Of a stretch of 64,000 nucleotides of DNA, positions 1-13,578 are shown piece after piece. The notes under the pieces are model-generated. The model saw nothing but the letters and a program-made list of their open reading frames with translations, did not search any database and was not told the origin of the DNA. The stretch is taken from contig JBCAML010000005.1 of NCBI GenBank assembly GCA_038503075.1, positions 868,001 through 932,000 on the forward strand. The letters are read 5' to 3'. Made by a program: the position numbers and the translations under genes. Positions within the stretch are counted from its first letter, which is position 1, and each line of letters starts with the position of its first letter. Origin of the DNA: Gyromitra esculenta. Taxonomy: Eukaryota > Ascomycota > Pezizomycetes > Pezizales > Discinaceae.

Positions 1-1298
1 TGTTCCGGTTGCTGTTTTCGAAAGACGTCGATATCTCAGCTTCGGACAATCGAAACCGGACAATGCTGCATTGGGCGGTGCAAGAAGGTGACTTGCCCAT
101 AGCTCGATTACTTCTCGATCAAGGTGCCGACCTTAAAGCTAGAGACGAACGTGGACTGACTGCGCTGCATTTTGCGGCATACGGCAACGGCGGGCATGAG
201 CCGGTGGTGTTGTTGCTTCTTGAAAAGGGTGCAGACATATCAGCCGTAAATAAAGAAGGATTGACGCCACTACACGGTACGGTATCTCGGGGAAATGAAT
301 CAATGGCCCGACTGCTGCTTGATAAAGGAGCCGACGTATCAGCTCCGGACTATGTTGGATTGACAGCATTGCATAAAGCGGCAGCAAACGGATACGAATC
401 GATGGCTTTATTGTTGCTCGAGAAAGGCGCAAATCTCTCAGCTATTGACGAACGTGGATGGACGCCATTGCACACAGCAGCAGCGAACGGATTCAATTCA
501 GTGGCCTTGGTCTTACTTGAAAAGGGCGCAGATATCTCAGCGTTAGACAGGCTTGGGCAAACACCACTGCACGGGGCGGCGTGTCGTGGGCATTGCCCAA
601 TGGTTCAGTTTCTGCTTGAGAGAGGCGCAGATATATTGGGTATGGACAATGGGGGGCGGACAGCTCTGCACTGGGCGGCACTAGAAGGGAGTGAGTTGTT
701 GATTGATATATTACTCGAGAAAGGCGCCAAAATCTCAGCGATAAATGAGCTTGGGCAAACTGCTTTACACGCGGCTGTAGCATGTGGGCATGAGTCCGTA
801 GTCCTATCGTTGCTTAGGAAGGGCGCCGATATCTCGGCTACAGCTTTTGACGGATCGACCGCCCTGCATTTTGCGGCGAGTGGTGGGCATGAAGCGGTGG
901 TTCGGCTATTGCTTAAAAGGGGTGCCGATATTTCAACAACTGATAGGCTTGGATGGACTGCACTGAGCAAAGTGTCGTTGGAGGGATATGGGTCAATAGT
1001 CTTATTGCTACTTGAAAAAGGTGCCGATATCTCGGCGGCGAACGTGAATGGACAAACAGCACTACACGCGGCGGCATATCGTGGACATGAGCCAGTGGCA
1101 CGTTTATTACTCGAGAAAGGAGCTGATATCTCGGCTATGGATGTACAAGGGCGGACGCCGCTGCACTGGGCGGTAGAAGGTGGTGACGAATTGGTGGTGA
1201 AATTACTACTCGAGAAAGGCGCCGATCCATCAGTCAAAGATCATAATGGGGTTTTAGCAATTCCAAATCGAAAAAATCGCAAACTAATAATCAAATAA
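1..1298 (+). CDS. Ankyrin-repeat protein, 3' part (5' end outside window)
   Basis: The frame is open from the first bases of the window to a TAA at 1296-1298, so only the C-terminal ~430 residues are visible. They consist of about a dozen tandem ankyrin repeats of ~33 residues. Each has the usual TALHxAA...G and LLLEKGADIS cores, for example TALHFAA, TPLHGAA and TALHAAA. No other domain is visible downstream of the repeats; the protein ends in a short basic tail. Ankyrin stacks are protein-protein interaction modules. In fungi such arrays are often attached to an N-terminal NACHT, HET, F-box or similar domain, which would lie outside the window. Repeats are close to each other at the nucleotide level (the GAAAAGGGCGC/GATATCTC core recurs), which suggests expansion by unequal exchange. 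Nothing indicates a specific partner. The antisense open frames across this region are shadows of the repeat. Confidence 0.9.
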   Translation, partial: FRLLFSKDVDISASDNRNRTMLHWAVQEGDLPIARLLLDQGADLKARDERGLTALHFAAYGNGGHEPVVLLLLEKGADISAVNKEGLTPLHGTVSRGNESMARLLLDKGADVSAPDYVGLTALHKAAANGYESMALLLLEKGANLSAIDERGWTPLHTAAANGFNSVALVLLEKGADISALDRLGQTPLHGAACRGHCPMVQFLLERGADILGMDNGGRTALHWAALEGSELLIDILLEKGAKISAINELGQTALHAAVACGHESVVLSLLRKGADISATAFDGSTALHFAASGGHEAVVRLLLKRGADISTTDRLGWTALSKVSLEGYGSIVLLLLEKGADISAANVNGQTALHAAAYRGHEPVARLLLEKGADISAMDVQGRTPLHWAVEGGDELVVKLLLEKGADPSVKDHNGVLAIPNRKNRKLIIK

Positions 1299-3103
1299 CT
1301 CACCAAAAATAGTGTTGATCCCCCGTGGACGTCGATAGGTATGTTTATCACCTGTCAGTCAACATTAACGGCTCTAACTTAAATTCTAAACTACAAGAGA
1401 CCTGGGTGCAAAAAAACACGCGTTGCCACTTCTAATGAGAGATTAGGACTAAATACTAGAGGATGAAGTTTCTGTTGCATAGCCTCCCACCGCATACCAA
1501 TTTATATTCTAAAAACTCGTCGCAAATCGCTATATTTATCAATAAATAATTACTGTGAAAGCGTTTACCGCTAAGAATTCCGATAAGACCCACGAATGAC
1601 TTACTAGCCTAATCTCCAGCCCCATCCTTACGGATATATGTGGTAGGGATAGTAGCAGGCTTAGTGACCTGTAGGCTTGTTCCCATCCCTTACTGCCTTT
1701 GCTGTTGCGCATCGTAGAGCAAGCTGCTCACTGAGCCCAGGCACGAGACTAAATGACTTGTTATCTTGGCCTTTCTGAACCTTCCAACAGCCATTACGAT
1801 CATACTTTGTCACTCGTCCATTCAAAAACAGTTTTTGTTGGATATATGGTATATATCCATAGGCTTCCTAGTGTTTCATGGTACGTCACTATTTGGGATA
1901 CCGATATCGGTTTGGTCATTAGTCTCACTTACTAATGGGGGCTTCTCGGGCCGATCTATTCGGCGCCCAAAGAGCCCCCATAAACCTGTTTATATATGAC
2001 TCCATAGGGATTATATATATGGAGCTCTATTCCCGCTCGTCTATTCTCTTTTCTCTTCTGTACTAGACTGAATATCGCGTATCTATTCGTTATATTCGAC
2101 GATTTTGTTGAAATAGGAGGTGCGATCGTGGTGTCGATTTCTTGATTCCCTACAGACTGGCAGCGCGCCCCCGTCCATATACTCGTCAATACCCTTCCAG
2201 ATTCCCGGATGCCCTTGTACTATTATATCTTTCACTAATATACGCCTAAGCCGCACTCGGAAGGCCGTATTAGGAAGCATCTCTAGCAAATTCGTGTTTG
2301 AAGCAGGGCCCCAGCATTGTGTGGTACTCCCCCAAAATTCAAGCCCTCTCTAGAAGCTTTGAGACGGCCCCAGAGAACGTGTATAGTCTATCTTTGTAAA
2401 CATGAGTTGGAATAATGTCAATCAACTAAGAAATTATGTATCTACCCTAATCGAAGTGGATTAGGGTGCTAGAGCACCACCACCGTCATAACACCCACTG
2501 GCATGCATCCTAGGGAGCTTCGGGGGGTTAATGGACTGCTTAGCTCTTGCTCACACTAATCAATCTTCTTAGCTCCACCCCCGACAAATTTAATAGTAGT
2601 CATAGGATCTCACTTGTAGAGTATAGTGACTGAAAACGGATCTTGCGCGAATCCGCCTATGACACCTGCATCACACCGTAATTATCGAAACTGTCATAAT
2701 GCATTTCACCTTTCCACTGGTAATGTTTATATCAAACAAATATGTTCCCTCTATAAACTCATACTCGCAACAGAGTTACTTGGTATCCAATTCTGTTGTC
2801 CCTAGTATAGTAGTTGTAAGAGACGTGTTCCTCTCATCTTCTAGCCACCCTCTTTCGGACCCAGGTATCCCAACAGATATATATATAACCACCTTCAAAG
2901 TCTAAGCCACCGACCACTCTATAGTCCCCCCTCCCTCCCTCAAACCGCTCCAAGCCAACAACAGCAAAATCATTATAATATATAGCCCAATCACGAAAGA
3001 CAGCAAAACGAAAACATAAAATGCAGATACCTCAAATCCAGTTTTGTATCTCCCCATCATAACATAGCCTTCATTTCCCTCACCCTAAAAAGCAAGTTCT
3101 AAA
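1299..3103. other. Intergenic region, no supported gene
   Basis: AT-rich spacer between the ankyrin gene and the SLY41-like gene. Only short random open frames occur. About 85 bases at 1671-1755 resemble a stretch near 62160-62260, marking an old dispersed repeat. The rest shows no motif I can name. Confidence 0.6.
1671..1755 (+). repeat. Degenerate dispersed repeat (copy 1)
   Basis: Shares blocks in the same order with 62160-62260: a GTTCCCATCCC(T/C)TACT block, a TTTG.CTG.TGCGCA.CGTAG block and a final G.GACTAA block. The intervening sequence has diverged. Family unknown. Confidence 0.5.
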
Positions 3104-4856
3104 TCACCCACTAACCGCCGTCTCCCGGGGTCTCCAAGTCTCTTCCTGTCTAGTCCCAGGCGGTAGCCATCCTACGCTCCCATTCGTACTATCCGCAGCT
3201 ACCGCATACCCATTTGTTCCGCTCCGCGGTCTCCCTAGTGGGCCAGCGTTTTCTTTACTACTGATACTTTCGGGGGAAGCCCTGAGTGGGAGGATGGGGT
3301 CGAGTGCTCGCGTTTGGTCTAATCGGACGTGACGCTCTTTTCGCGCAACGTCGCCGGCGCGATCGTACAGGTAGAGGCCGATGAAACTGTAACAAAATTT
3401 AGTACACTATGATAGAACGTAGGGAAATGGGAGGGAATACGTTAATGTGATACCAGCGGCTTGGACACCGGTGGTTTTGTTACCGAACCACACAATTGCC
3501 ATAACGATGACGAAGATCCGTTTTACCAGACTTGCAACGCTGTAGGTTACTGGGCTGACGAGACTTAGCAGGACGAATGCGATTATATTTTGTCCAAAAT
3601 GTACCGTCCCGTTAAACACAAATTCTGCTATTAGTCCCATGCCGCTCAGTGGCTCTTCCCCGTGTTTCCCCTTTTGCTCGACTAGTATTAATTTTCCGTC
3701 TCGTGCATAGGCACTTAGTAGTTTAAACCCCTCTGAGTAGAACCAGATTGGGGAGGTGAATAGGAATGCCATGCCAGAGGAGTAGCACAGAAGGTTGAGT
3801 TTGTCGAGCTTCCTGCGGGAAGAGGGGACGGATGGATCGGCGGCGGCGGAGGAACTCTCGTTGAAGAGTTTCTTGGAGAAGATGTTTTGGGAGACAAAAA
3901 TTATGGCACCGATGAAAGCACAGAGGATCCCCCAGAGATTACCGTGGAACTCGACGGAGCAGGCAAGCATGACTCCGACTGTGAGTGGGAAGAGAGAGAG
4001 GTAGGTGGCGGGAGAGTAGTGGACGGAGAAGAGGAAGCGGTAGGCGAAGACTGTGAAAAGGGGTGACATCCCCTGGAGTAGAGTTGTGTCAGTGATTAAG
4101 TTGGGGGGGGGATGTCGAGTTTACCTTAATTGTGTGCACTAAGCTGACGGGAATCTTCTCAGTAGCAATGCTACTGGCGATGTGCCCGCCAACCTGGAAT
4201 AGAGCTAATGGGCCGGTGGTCGCGATTATTGCTCTGGTTGGGAATCGAAGGCCGCCTGAAAGACCAGGTATCGTTCGCAACGGTGTTACTTTTGCGAGGA
4301 GGGAGAGTGTTATACACCATGATGAGACAAAGCAGAATTGTATGAGAGTGAGTGTTACAGGTTGTGGGAACGAGTTGAGTATTGTTTTGGAAGAAGTATT
4401 TGACAGTGCTGAAGAAAGGTACCTGTAATCCGGAAAGTTAGCCCCCTCATCCACACCTGATCATTCGGGATACGAGAAGAGATTTACCATATCAAACACA
4501 GGCCCTATACATCCAGCTCCCCCAGTCAGAAACAAAAACCACTCAGCAATCATTGGTACACTCACAATAAGCTTTGGACTCAACGGCGCCCTTAGCGCAT
4601 CAACAATCTCTCCCGCCGTCGCACTGCCTGCTCTATTCCGGCCATATTTCATCTTTCCCAGAACGCCAGATATCGATTGCAAATGGTTGGGCTGATTTTG
4701 ATGTACCCGGGGGTGCCAGTGGTCCTGGGTTTGAGGGTTTGAGTATTTTCTTCCGTTTGGAGTTCCGGCGCGGGCGGACGACGTTGAGAGAACGCTGTTA
4801 GTTGTGGAGTATTGGAAAGTTGAGGCTGATTTTGGGGAACGAGAACGGGAAAGCAT
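3104..4856 (-). CDS. SLY41: SLY41-like triose-phosphate/nucleotide-sugar type transporter (DMT superfamily)
   Basis: Four exons give a closed 511-aa frame: 4856-4534, 4422-4125, 4072-3441 and 3386-3104. The first 5' splice site (GTTTCT) is unusual but is the one that aligns the join with the family. After a ~60-residue Ser-rich cytosolic N-terminus come 8-10 hydrophobic segments of the TPT fold. Visible family signatures are SSALSNTSSKTIL, the VHTIKGMSPLFTVFAYR loop and the late SPVTYSVASLVKRIFVIV block. The C-terminal ~70 residues are hydrophilic and probably cytosolic. The yeast homologue Sly41 is an ER/Golgi membrane carrier found as a multicopy suppressor of loss of the Rab Ypt1, so this protein is expected in early secretory membranes. 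The substrate cannot be told from sequence. A CTAG-repeat tract lies just upstream of the ATG. Confidence 0.87.
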
Positions 4857-5491
4857 GCTAGCTAGCTAGCTAGAATTTATTATGATGTCTTTGGTGGAGG
4901 GGGGGCGCGTGGCCCGTCGTGGTTATGGAGGGGATCTGCCTCAATGGAGGGACCGTTTGGTGTTAAACAAACCACGGTGGAATTAGCATTCGAGACACGA
5001 CGCTTCAAGGGTGGATATCGCGAACGTAGAAAATGCGATAAGAATGGGAAATATAGCTGAATATGGATCTGACAGCGCTCGATATGCAGACTTTCAGTAG
5101 AAATCCCCTGAGAATCTATTCTGGAGGCTGATTCCTGGTAGCGCTGCTGTGTGCAACTCCACCGTTTCTTTGGGTGTCTCCTCTAATTTGGGAACGGCAG
5201 CCCAAAGCCTGCGATTGTTCCATGCAGGGGTTTCTTGGCCAACCATCGCATCGGAGTCACGTGTATAAATCTTCCCAGTTGAAACGACCCAACGTCGTTT
5301 CCAACGTTCGTCCGATAGCTTAATTCGCACGCTAAGCTTCTGATCGCTGAGTTGTGGATACCAAGCAGTCTTAGTTCTCAGGATACAATATTGCTCTAAG
5401 GTTAGATATAATACAAATTCATAGTGCTTTTCCCATTACAAGTCACAAACGCCATTCCTAACTATGAAAACAATACCCCCACTTATTCCCC
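4857..5491. other. Intergenic region between SLY41-like gene and RRP40
   Basis: Opens with a short palindromic GCTAGCTAGCTAG tract at about 4857-4873, immediately 5' of the SLY41-like start. It then holds promoter and 3' flank of the two minus-strand genes. Open frames here are short and lack any recognisable family. Confidence 0.5.
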
Positions 5492-6375
5492 TCAAAGCTT
5501 CTTCAAAGCCTCCTTGACAAGTGCCCTCTGCTCCCTCCCCGTCAAAAATTCACTTTGTTGTATGCACCTACCCACAAACAGCGTCGTCTTAGGATCTTCA
5601 CTGTCCACCCAGACCTTCCCGTTCCTCCCCACGGCTACCTCAAACGGTAGCACCCTCCCCAACTCCTCCAATACTTCCATCCCATTACTGATCTCCTCAC
5701 TATCATCCGTCGCCAACTCTTCTCCCATCTTCTCCGCCTCCATCTTCCTCTGCCTTAGTCGTAACTGTCTGATCTTCTTCCCATCCCCTAAAAGTCTCCG
5801 TGCCATTCCCAGGCTCACGCTAAAGATCATCCCACCTTTTAACTCCCCGAAACCTTCTGCTTTCTGTGATTCTGCATCATAACATTCAAGCTCGGGATCC
5901 ATATGTTTGTTCGCCAGGCTTATCCTTGCATACACAGTACAGCCCGGGTAAAGCTGGGGCCGAGTCTTCTTTGTGGCCCCCGGAAACGCAAGATGGGGTA
6001 GCATCGCCTGATTAGACGACGGGGCAGGAGAGGTAGAGGAAGTAATGGCGCATATGTAGGCGTCTGAGGTAGAACGGAGAACGGTAGCTATGACAACATC
6101 ATTGAACGATGGAATGTACTATATATATCATTGGTCCATTAGAAAGTAGTTTAAAACAGGAGGAGAAGGATGAGGAGAAATACACGTTTCCCATTTCCCT
6201 CAATCCATAGTGCATGTCTTCGCTCGTCAATGTTGAATTCGCCAGCTTTGTGAATAGTGATGATGTCTGGTGGGGTATGTGTTAATCCAGGACCAATCTT
6301 AAGTGTAGTATTCGCTTTCGGTGGTGGCGGGATCGCAGGCACTGGATCCCCAGGGAACTGCAACGTGGTTAACAT
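5492..6375 (-). CDS. RRP40: Exosome subunit Rrp40
   Basis: Two exons, 6375-6184 and 6118-5492, give 272 aa; the intron is phase 0 (CGT|GTATTT ... ATATAG|TAC). The start is the ATG before LTTLQFPGD, because the family begins close to the PGD motif. The longer upstream frame (ATG at 6483) would add about 36 residues that do not look like the family. The order is N-terminal domain (PGD..P), S1 domain (YIPSFNDVVIATVLRST, then FPGATKKTRPQLYPG) and KH domain with GRNGKVWVDS. Rrp40 is one of the three S1/KH cap proteins of the nuclear and cytoplasmic RNA exosome. It threads RNA into the channel and is itself not a nuclease. The TKKTRP block and the C-terminal KH GxNGxxWV motif support the call. It is divergently arranged with the HOOK gene, with about 400 bp between the two starts. 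Confidence 0.93.
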
Positions 6376-6782
6376 GGTTGTGTCGAGAAAAGGCGAAAAG
6401 AAGAATGGGATACAATTCTCAACGCTCCTGTTGGTGGGGAGTGGGTTGAATTGACGTTCCTGTGGTGCGGGATGCCGCGCCATCGCAAAAAGTTGGTGCG
6501 GTTCGAATCGAAATTACAGGGATCACGTGGAAAGAGCAAGAGATCCTTTTACATGAAACCCCATTGAGACCACATCCAAATATCTTTCTCCGAGCTGAGT
6601 GATATTCTGCAACATCCCCCTCCCACTGCCTTGGGGTATTTCCACTCACTCGTTCTCTAAGATCAACTTTGCCCCTCCCTCCTCTTGCTAGAGCATCAGA
6701 GAGGTAGAACAATCACCCGTTATCTCTAGGACAACCCCTACGGAATTCTGGATACAGGTAACGACAGCAAGAAGGATATATC
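6376..6782. promoter_or_regulatory. Divergent promoter region, RRP40 / HOOK gene
   Basis: The 407-bp interval separates the two start codons and must hold both promoters. No convincing TATA box or named factor site was identified. An open frame on the minus strand here has no family signature. Confidence 0.5.
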
Positions 6783-9700
6783 ATGAGTTCTAAACAGACC
6801 GTCGCAGCGGCTCTGACCGACTGGGTACGTATCTTCGATAAACCCTAACGCGTCCTCCCCCACACCCCACCTTCTCCATATGGAGCAGTAAGCTGTTCCA
6901 AGAACTAACAAGAATGTACCGTGCAGATCAACGCGTGCCCCATCGAGCCAAAAATCTTGAATCTAGGGGAGCTGAGCGATGGGGTAGTAGTAGCAAAAGT
7001 CCTCCGTACGTCACAGCTGCCGACTCGATAAAAGAAAAACTAACAATTGAATGTAGTGGACATCGACCCATACTACTTCAAAACCACCGCCTCGAGCTCC
7101 GAGGGTGGTGGGGGAGCTGCCCCTGGAGCTCACTGGGTGTTGCGTTTTCATAAGCTGAAGAGACTACATAAGGACCTGACCAGATACTATACAGAGACCC
7201 TAGGGCATCGGCTACCCAGTGCGGCTCCGAATTTGGCTATGATCGCTAAGGACGGCAATGTTGAGGAGAGCATCAAGCTTGTCAAGATTATCGTCGCTGC
7301 TGCTGTCCAAAGCGATAGGAGGGAGGATTACATCAAATACATTCAGGACCTCTCACCTGGCTCACAGACGGAGCTTATGAATGTCATCAACCATATGATG
7401 GTGATTGACGCTGCGGAGGATGATGCTGGCCAGCCCGGTGTGGAAGGTAGCAAACCAGAGGAGGCGGATATGGATCAGTTCAGGATGGAGGAGGAGATGG
7501 CACGGTTGGTAGCAGAGAAGGAAGCGGTCGAGGCGAAGAATAGAAGTCTGGAGAAAAGGTTGGGCAACTTGCAGATCGACTTCGATGAGCACCAGAGCCA
7601 TATTTTGGTGTTGCAGGACCAGTTGAGTAGCGGGAATGTGGACCAGGAATATGCAAATAGGACGGATCCACTCATGAGAAGCCAGCTAGATCAATTGCAA
7701 AGCGATGTGCAGAAGTTGGAGGATGTGATCGCAGAAAAGGAGGGCACTATTCACAACCACGAGAATATGATATCTTCGCTCAATAGACGGGTTGACGATT
7801 TATTGCCAAAGGCTGAGGCGGGGATGAAATATAAGGATGACCTGGACGAAGCCAATCATACTATCGATAAGCTTAAGAAAAGCCAAAATGTAGCTGAGAA
7901 GTACCGTCGAAAGCTTGAGGGGATGGGAGAATTGGAAAGACAAGTAAAGGTAATTAAATATCATTTCCCCTCACATGCACCCTTCCTCCCAATTTATTAC
8001 TTTTGTCCTTACACAGCCCTTCTTTGGCTCGCATTTAGACAATGGAACAGCAACATGCTCAAATACTTCAAGACCTCCGAGCTAGCCAGGAGAACTCGAA
8101 ACAGGTTCCTGGTCTCAAAAGAATCGTCGAACAATACAAGAAACAGATCGAAAAAATGGAACACGAATATGCTGAGCTCCTACGACAACGAAATAGCTAC
8201 GACGCGGAACGACAGATTCTTAAAGATCGGGTATCAGGCGCAGAGTCACAGAAAAGTAGGGATATGGAGCGGATACAGCATCTTGAGGAGAAAGTCAGGG
8301 AGTTGGAGACAGGTGTTATTACGCAGAACATAGAGCGCACCAATGGTGATCTTAACTCGGAGCTGATATTCACAACGAAGACCAAAACGGATCTCAAACT
8401 CAAAATCGCGCGCCTCGAAGCCGAGCTCAACAACCTCAAAGACGGTGGTGGCGCTAGTGCAGACAATATGATGCTGCAACAACTTCTCAGCGATGCCACA
8501 CTTGCCAAAGACAAACTTGAGCAGGATTTCCTGCAGGCACACACCGACAAGCTTGTTCTTGAGGCGCAGCTGACCGCTATCCGTGGCGGTACTTCAATCG
8601 AGGGGTATGTTTGCTTCCGTGCGTTCTTAAAACAACACCCAGATTTGAGCGGAAAGATACTCAAGAATGGGGTGTCTTTTGATTGTTAGGTCCGATGTTA
8701 TGTTGAGGCTGCGGCAGAGCCTTGTCGACGCTGAGAAGCAGTTGTCGGAATTTAAGTTGAGGTGCTCTGAGGCGGAAGCGGATCTTTCGGTTGCGAAGAG
8801 GGAATTGGTTACTGCAAAGTCAGACTGTTCGTTTCCCCTCCCAAATTATCCTACTTTTAGAGCTTCACGAAATTAATGCATGGGGATAATGGTGGGGGGA
8901 AATAGTAAGTCTTGTCGATAAGGACAAGTTAGAAATTCTCGCGGAACTCAAAGCTTTGAATTCAGCTGAGCTCATTGAGATCCGTCAAGAACACGACAAG
9001 ATGCGGATCAAAGTATGGGAGCTTGGGGTCGACGTCGAGCAGAAGAAATCACTCCTTAATACGGTCCTCCTAGAAAAAGACGAAATCTCCAAGAAGGTCT
9101 CGGAACAAAAAGATCTCATTCTCGAAAAGGAGAAATCCAACAGCGAGCTCAAAGCTACAGTTGCTGCATTTACTGGGACCACAGAAGGTCGGGATGGTGC
9201 ACTAGAGAAGAGGGTTCTACAGTTGCAGAACAAGCTGGAAGATCGCAGAGAGAAGATGACGAAAAGCCGAGAGGTATGCGTGCGGAAGTGTTACTATGTC
9301 ATTCGATCAGGGGAAGCACAGAAGGAGAACAGAGGCGCAAGATTTTGGTTCCGACGGGTAGTTGCTGATGCAGGACACGGTACAGCACATCAAGAAGCAG
9401 AACGGGATCATCAAGGATCTGAAAGAACAGCTCGAGCAAGCAGCCTCAAGCAGTACGGATGCGAACGCCAAAGCGAAGGAGGAGCAGCTCGCCGAATTTA
9501 AAGTGGGTCCTCCTCAAAGCCATTAGCATTTGAATCGTGCAGCAATTTTAACATTCCACGTGTAGAGAAAGAAAAAAGAGGAGCTTGCCTTCCTCGAAAA
9601 AGAAAACTCACTTATGGCTGCCGCGTGGTACGATCAAGCTAGCCGTCTACAAATGAACAGTTTTGTCTTGCAGCGGATGGGTGATGTACCATCTAGTTGG

Positions 9701-9857
9701 CTTAATAAGCAGAGAATGGCGATACACAGCAGTAAAGTATGTCGATACTGCCCACTACCTTCAATACTCACCTTAATCTATATTTCTGCCTTTTACTGTG
9801 ATGCGATTAATTAAAATTTCTGCTAATGGATTTTTATTTATTTAATAGAAGAGATAA
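6783..9857 (+). CDS. hookA: HOOK family dynein adaptor
   Basis: Nine exons close one frame of about 797 aa: 6783-6824, 6927-7005, 7057-7949, 8039-8604, 8690-8826, 8906-9273, 9374-9502 (the start could also be 9362), 9566-9736 and 9849-9857. Residues 1-~150 form the calponin-like HOOK domain (ALTDWINACP, LLDIDPYYF, HWVLRFHKLKRL). The rest is almost continuous coiled coil, and the end carries the family's SFVLQRMGD...SWLNKQR region. HOOK proteins bind dynein/dynactin through the N-terminal part and cargo through the C-terminus. In Aspergillus and Ustilago they link early endosomes to dynein (as the FTS-Hook-FHIP complex) and, indirectly, kinesin-3. The last exon codes only two residues and a stop. 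Exon 7 is the least certain because two 3' splice sites, 12 nt apart, both keep the frame. Confidence 0.92.
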
Positions 9858-10587
9858 TCCCCTTCAGGTTGGATCATGCACGAGACCTCTTTCTATTTAT
9901 TTTCTCTGTTGTTTACACTTTTTGGTTCGCTTGTTAGGATCAACAAAGTAATAGTACGACACTCCTGTAGTCCCCATAATACAGCTCATTCCCGTCCTTT
10001 TACCCTACCCTTCATCCATTGCCTCTCTCGTCGCTTTTTTACTGCCTCTTTTTCCGTTTTTCGTTTGTTATCGGTATTATAGTATCGCCTCACACTGCAT
10101 GGTATTATTGCATAGTGTGTTGGAGATAGAAACCTACGAAGCAGGAGCTAGGAGTTGAGGTTTTTAAATTTATTCGTTTTTGTTTTTTTTCGTGCCGTTT
10201 GTTGGTTAAAGAATAAAGGCTTTCTTTTATGCTCGCCGATAGAACCTACGCACACCTGTATGAGACATACCCATCATTATCATTATCCACTTACAAGGCT
10301 TTCTGTATGATATTAGATCGTTAGGGTTTGAAGATAAAAGGGGGGATGATAATGTACGATAGGGTGCTCTTCACTTCTTTTCGCAAGTTGCTCTCTAGTT
10401 ACTATATATATTTTTCTACTCCCATTATCTTTTTCTACTGTACAGGTATTATTTTCTCGCAGATTTTCCGAGGCCCTCAAGGTTGTTTTCCCAGTGGTAT
10501 CTTTTTGACTCACTATTTACGAGTCTGGACCAAACACGTAAACTCATTTGCGTTTATTTTTTTGTTTAACTCCGCTCCAAATATATA
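9858..10587. other. Intergenic 3' flanks (HOOK and HEM13 converge)
   Basis: Convergent intergenic DNA, T-rich, containing the 3' UTRs of HOOK (+) and HEM13 (-). No gene is supported. Short hydrophobic open frames are T-richness artefacts. Confidence 0.6.
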
Positions 10588-12014
<1,427 letters not shown>

Positions 12015-12923
12015 TAAGAACGAATATAGGGAATAGAGATATATGCAGGGGAGACTTAAGCCCTGATTTATATTCCGAGTCTCTTTTGGGATCTGAAGAT
12101 GAAGCTCGGTCAGGCCCGAACACGAGATGTCACCCGATTTCTGAACTGATTCCACCAGTTTTCAACCTGGGAGCACGCACCCAGAGCCTCCTGTGGCATA
12201 GAACTGTGGCGCAGGAAAGTGGCAGATAGTGAATCACGGGACACATAGCTTACAGGCATTAACCCCTCTTTCGCTAGTGTAGCGCTATTCAGCGGAGGTG
12301 CTCCATGATATATTCCCACAGGCTCTCTCGGTCGCCCCTCCATCAATTACCACCCTTCTATTCTCTCCCATCTGCTTCCTCGTCTGTTTGCATAAATAGC
12401 TGTTCCCAAGGTAGTCAGGCCCTCCCGCGTCGTCATCTCCATCATAGTAACCCATAACCCCCCGCCCCTTCTGCCCCTTGTCCCCTCGCTTTTGTTCTCG
12501 TTCTTTCGCTGTGCCCACCAAATACTTGAGAAGACTCATCGCCGCATCCCAGGAGCACTCTCAGCTGACCACCCGCTTAAAAACATAGCTTTGTGACTTT
12601 CTCTTCTTCAGTGAGTAAGTGAAGTGAGCAGCGAGTGGGCAAGCGAGTCTGCGTGTGTATTACTACATGTACTTATACCTTCCTTGCTCTTCCCTCCCCA
12701 CCCTCCACCTTCCCTTGCTATTACTCACGCCTCGCCTTATTCACAACCACCTCTGCCCACTACTACCAGTACCACCAGCCTTCCTCTCCGTCTTCTCCTC
12801 TCCCCCCCTTCCTCCCCATCACCACAACTCACCACTATCGCCCCTATCTCTTTAACTAACACCAACCTTCACACAACAGCTCTACCCTAACACTACCTCC
12901 TAGTTCCAACCAAGCTATTCAAG
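12015..12923. promoter_or_regulatory. Divergent promoter region HEM13 / ATG8 with CT-rich ATG8 leader
   Basis: About 900 bp separate the two starts. From about 12655 to 12890 the plus strand is strongly pyrimidine-rich (C/T runs), a common feature of highly expressed filamentous-fungal promoters and leaders. One TACATGTA palindrome sits at 12664-12671. A minus-strand frame at 12285-12539 is discussed separately. Confidence 0.55.
12285..12539 (-). CDS. Possible small hypothetical protein
   Basis: An 84-codon frame opening MSLLKYLVGTAKEREQKR and rich in K, R, D and G. A GTGGTA after ...GENRR could be a 5' splice site leading into a second open frame on the same strand (12110-12346), but I could not settle a join. 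No family is recognised. It lies in the HEM13/ATG8 spacer, so it could equally be 5' UTR of HEM13. Confidence 0.25.
   Translation of the reverse strand: MSLLKYLVGTAKEREQKRGDKGQKGRGVMGYYDGDDDAGGPDYLGNSYLCKQTRKQMGENRRVVIDGGATERACGNISWSTSAE

Positions 12924-13578
<655 letters not shown>

Noticed and set aside
605..1237. Long antisense frame opposite the ankyrin repeats
   Set aside because: It is a periodic shadow of the repeat; codons mirror the sense repeat and no family is recognisable.
2083..2353. Overlapping frames on both strands near 2.1-2.3 kb
   Set aside because: No motif, no splice context, and composition like the surrounding spacer.
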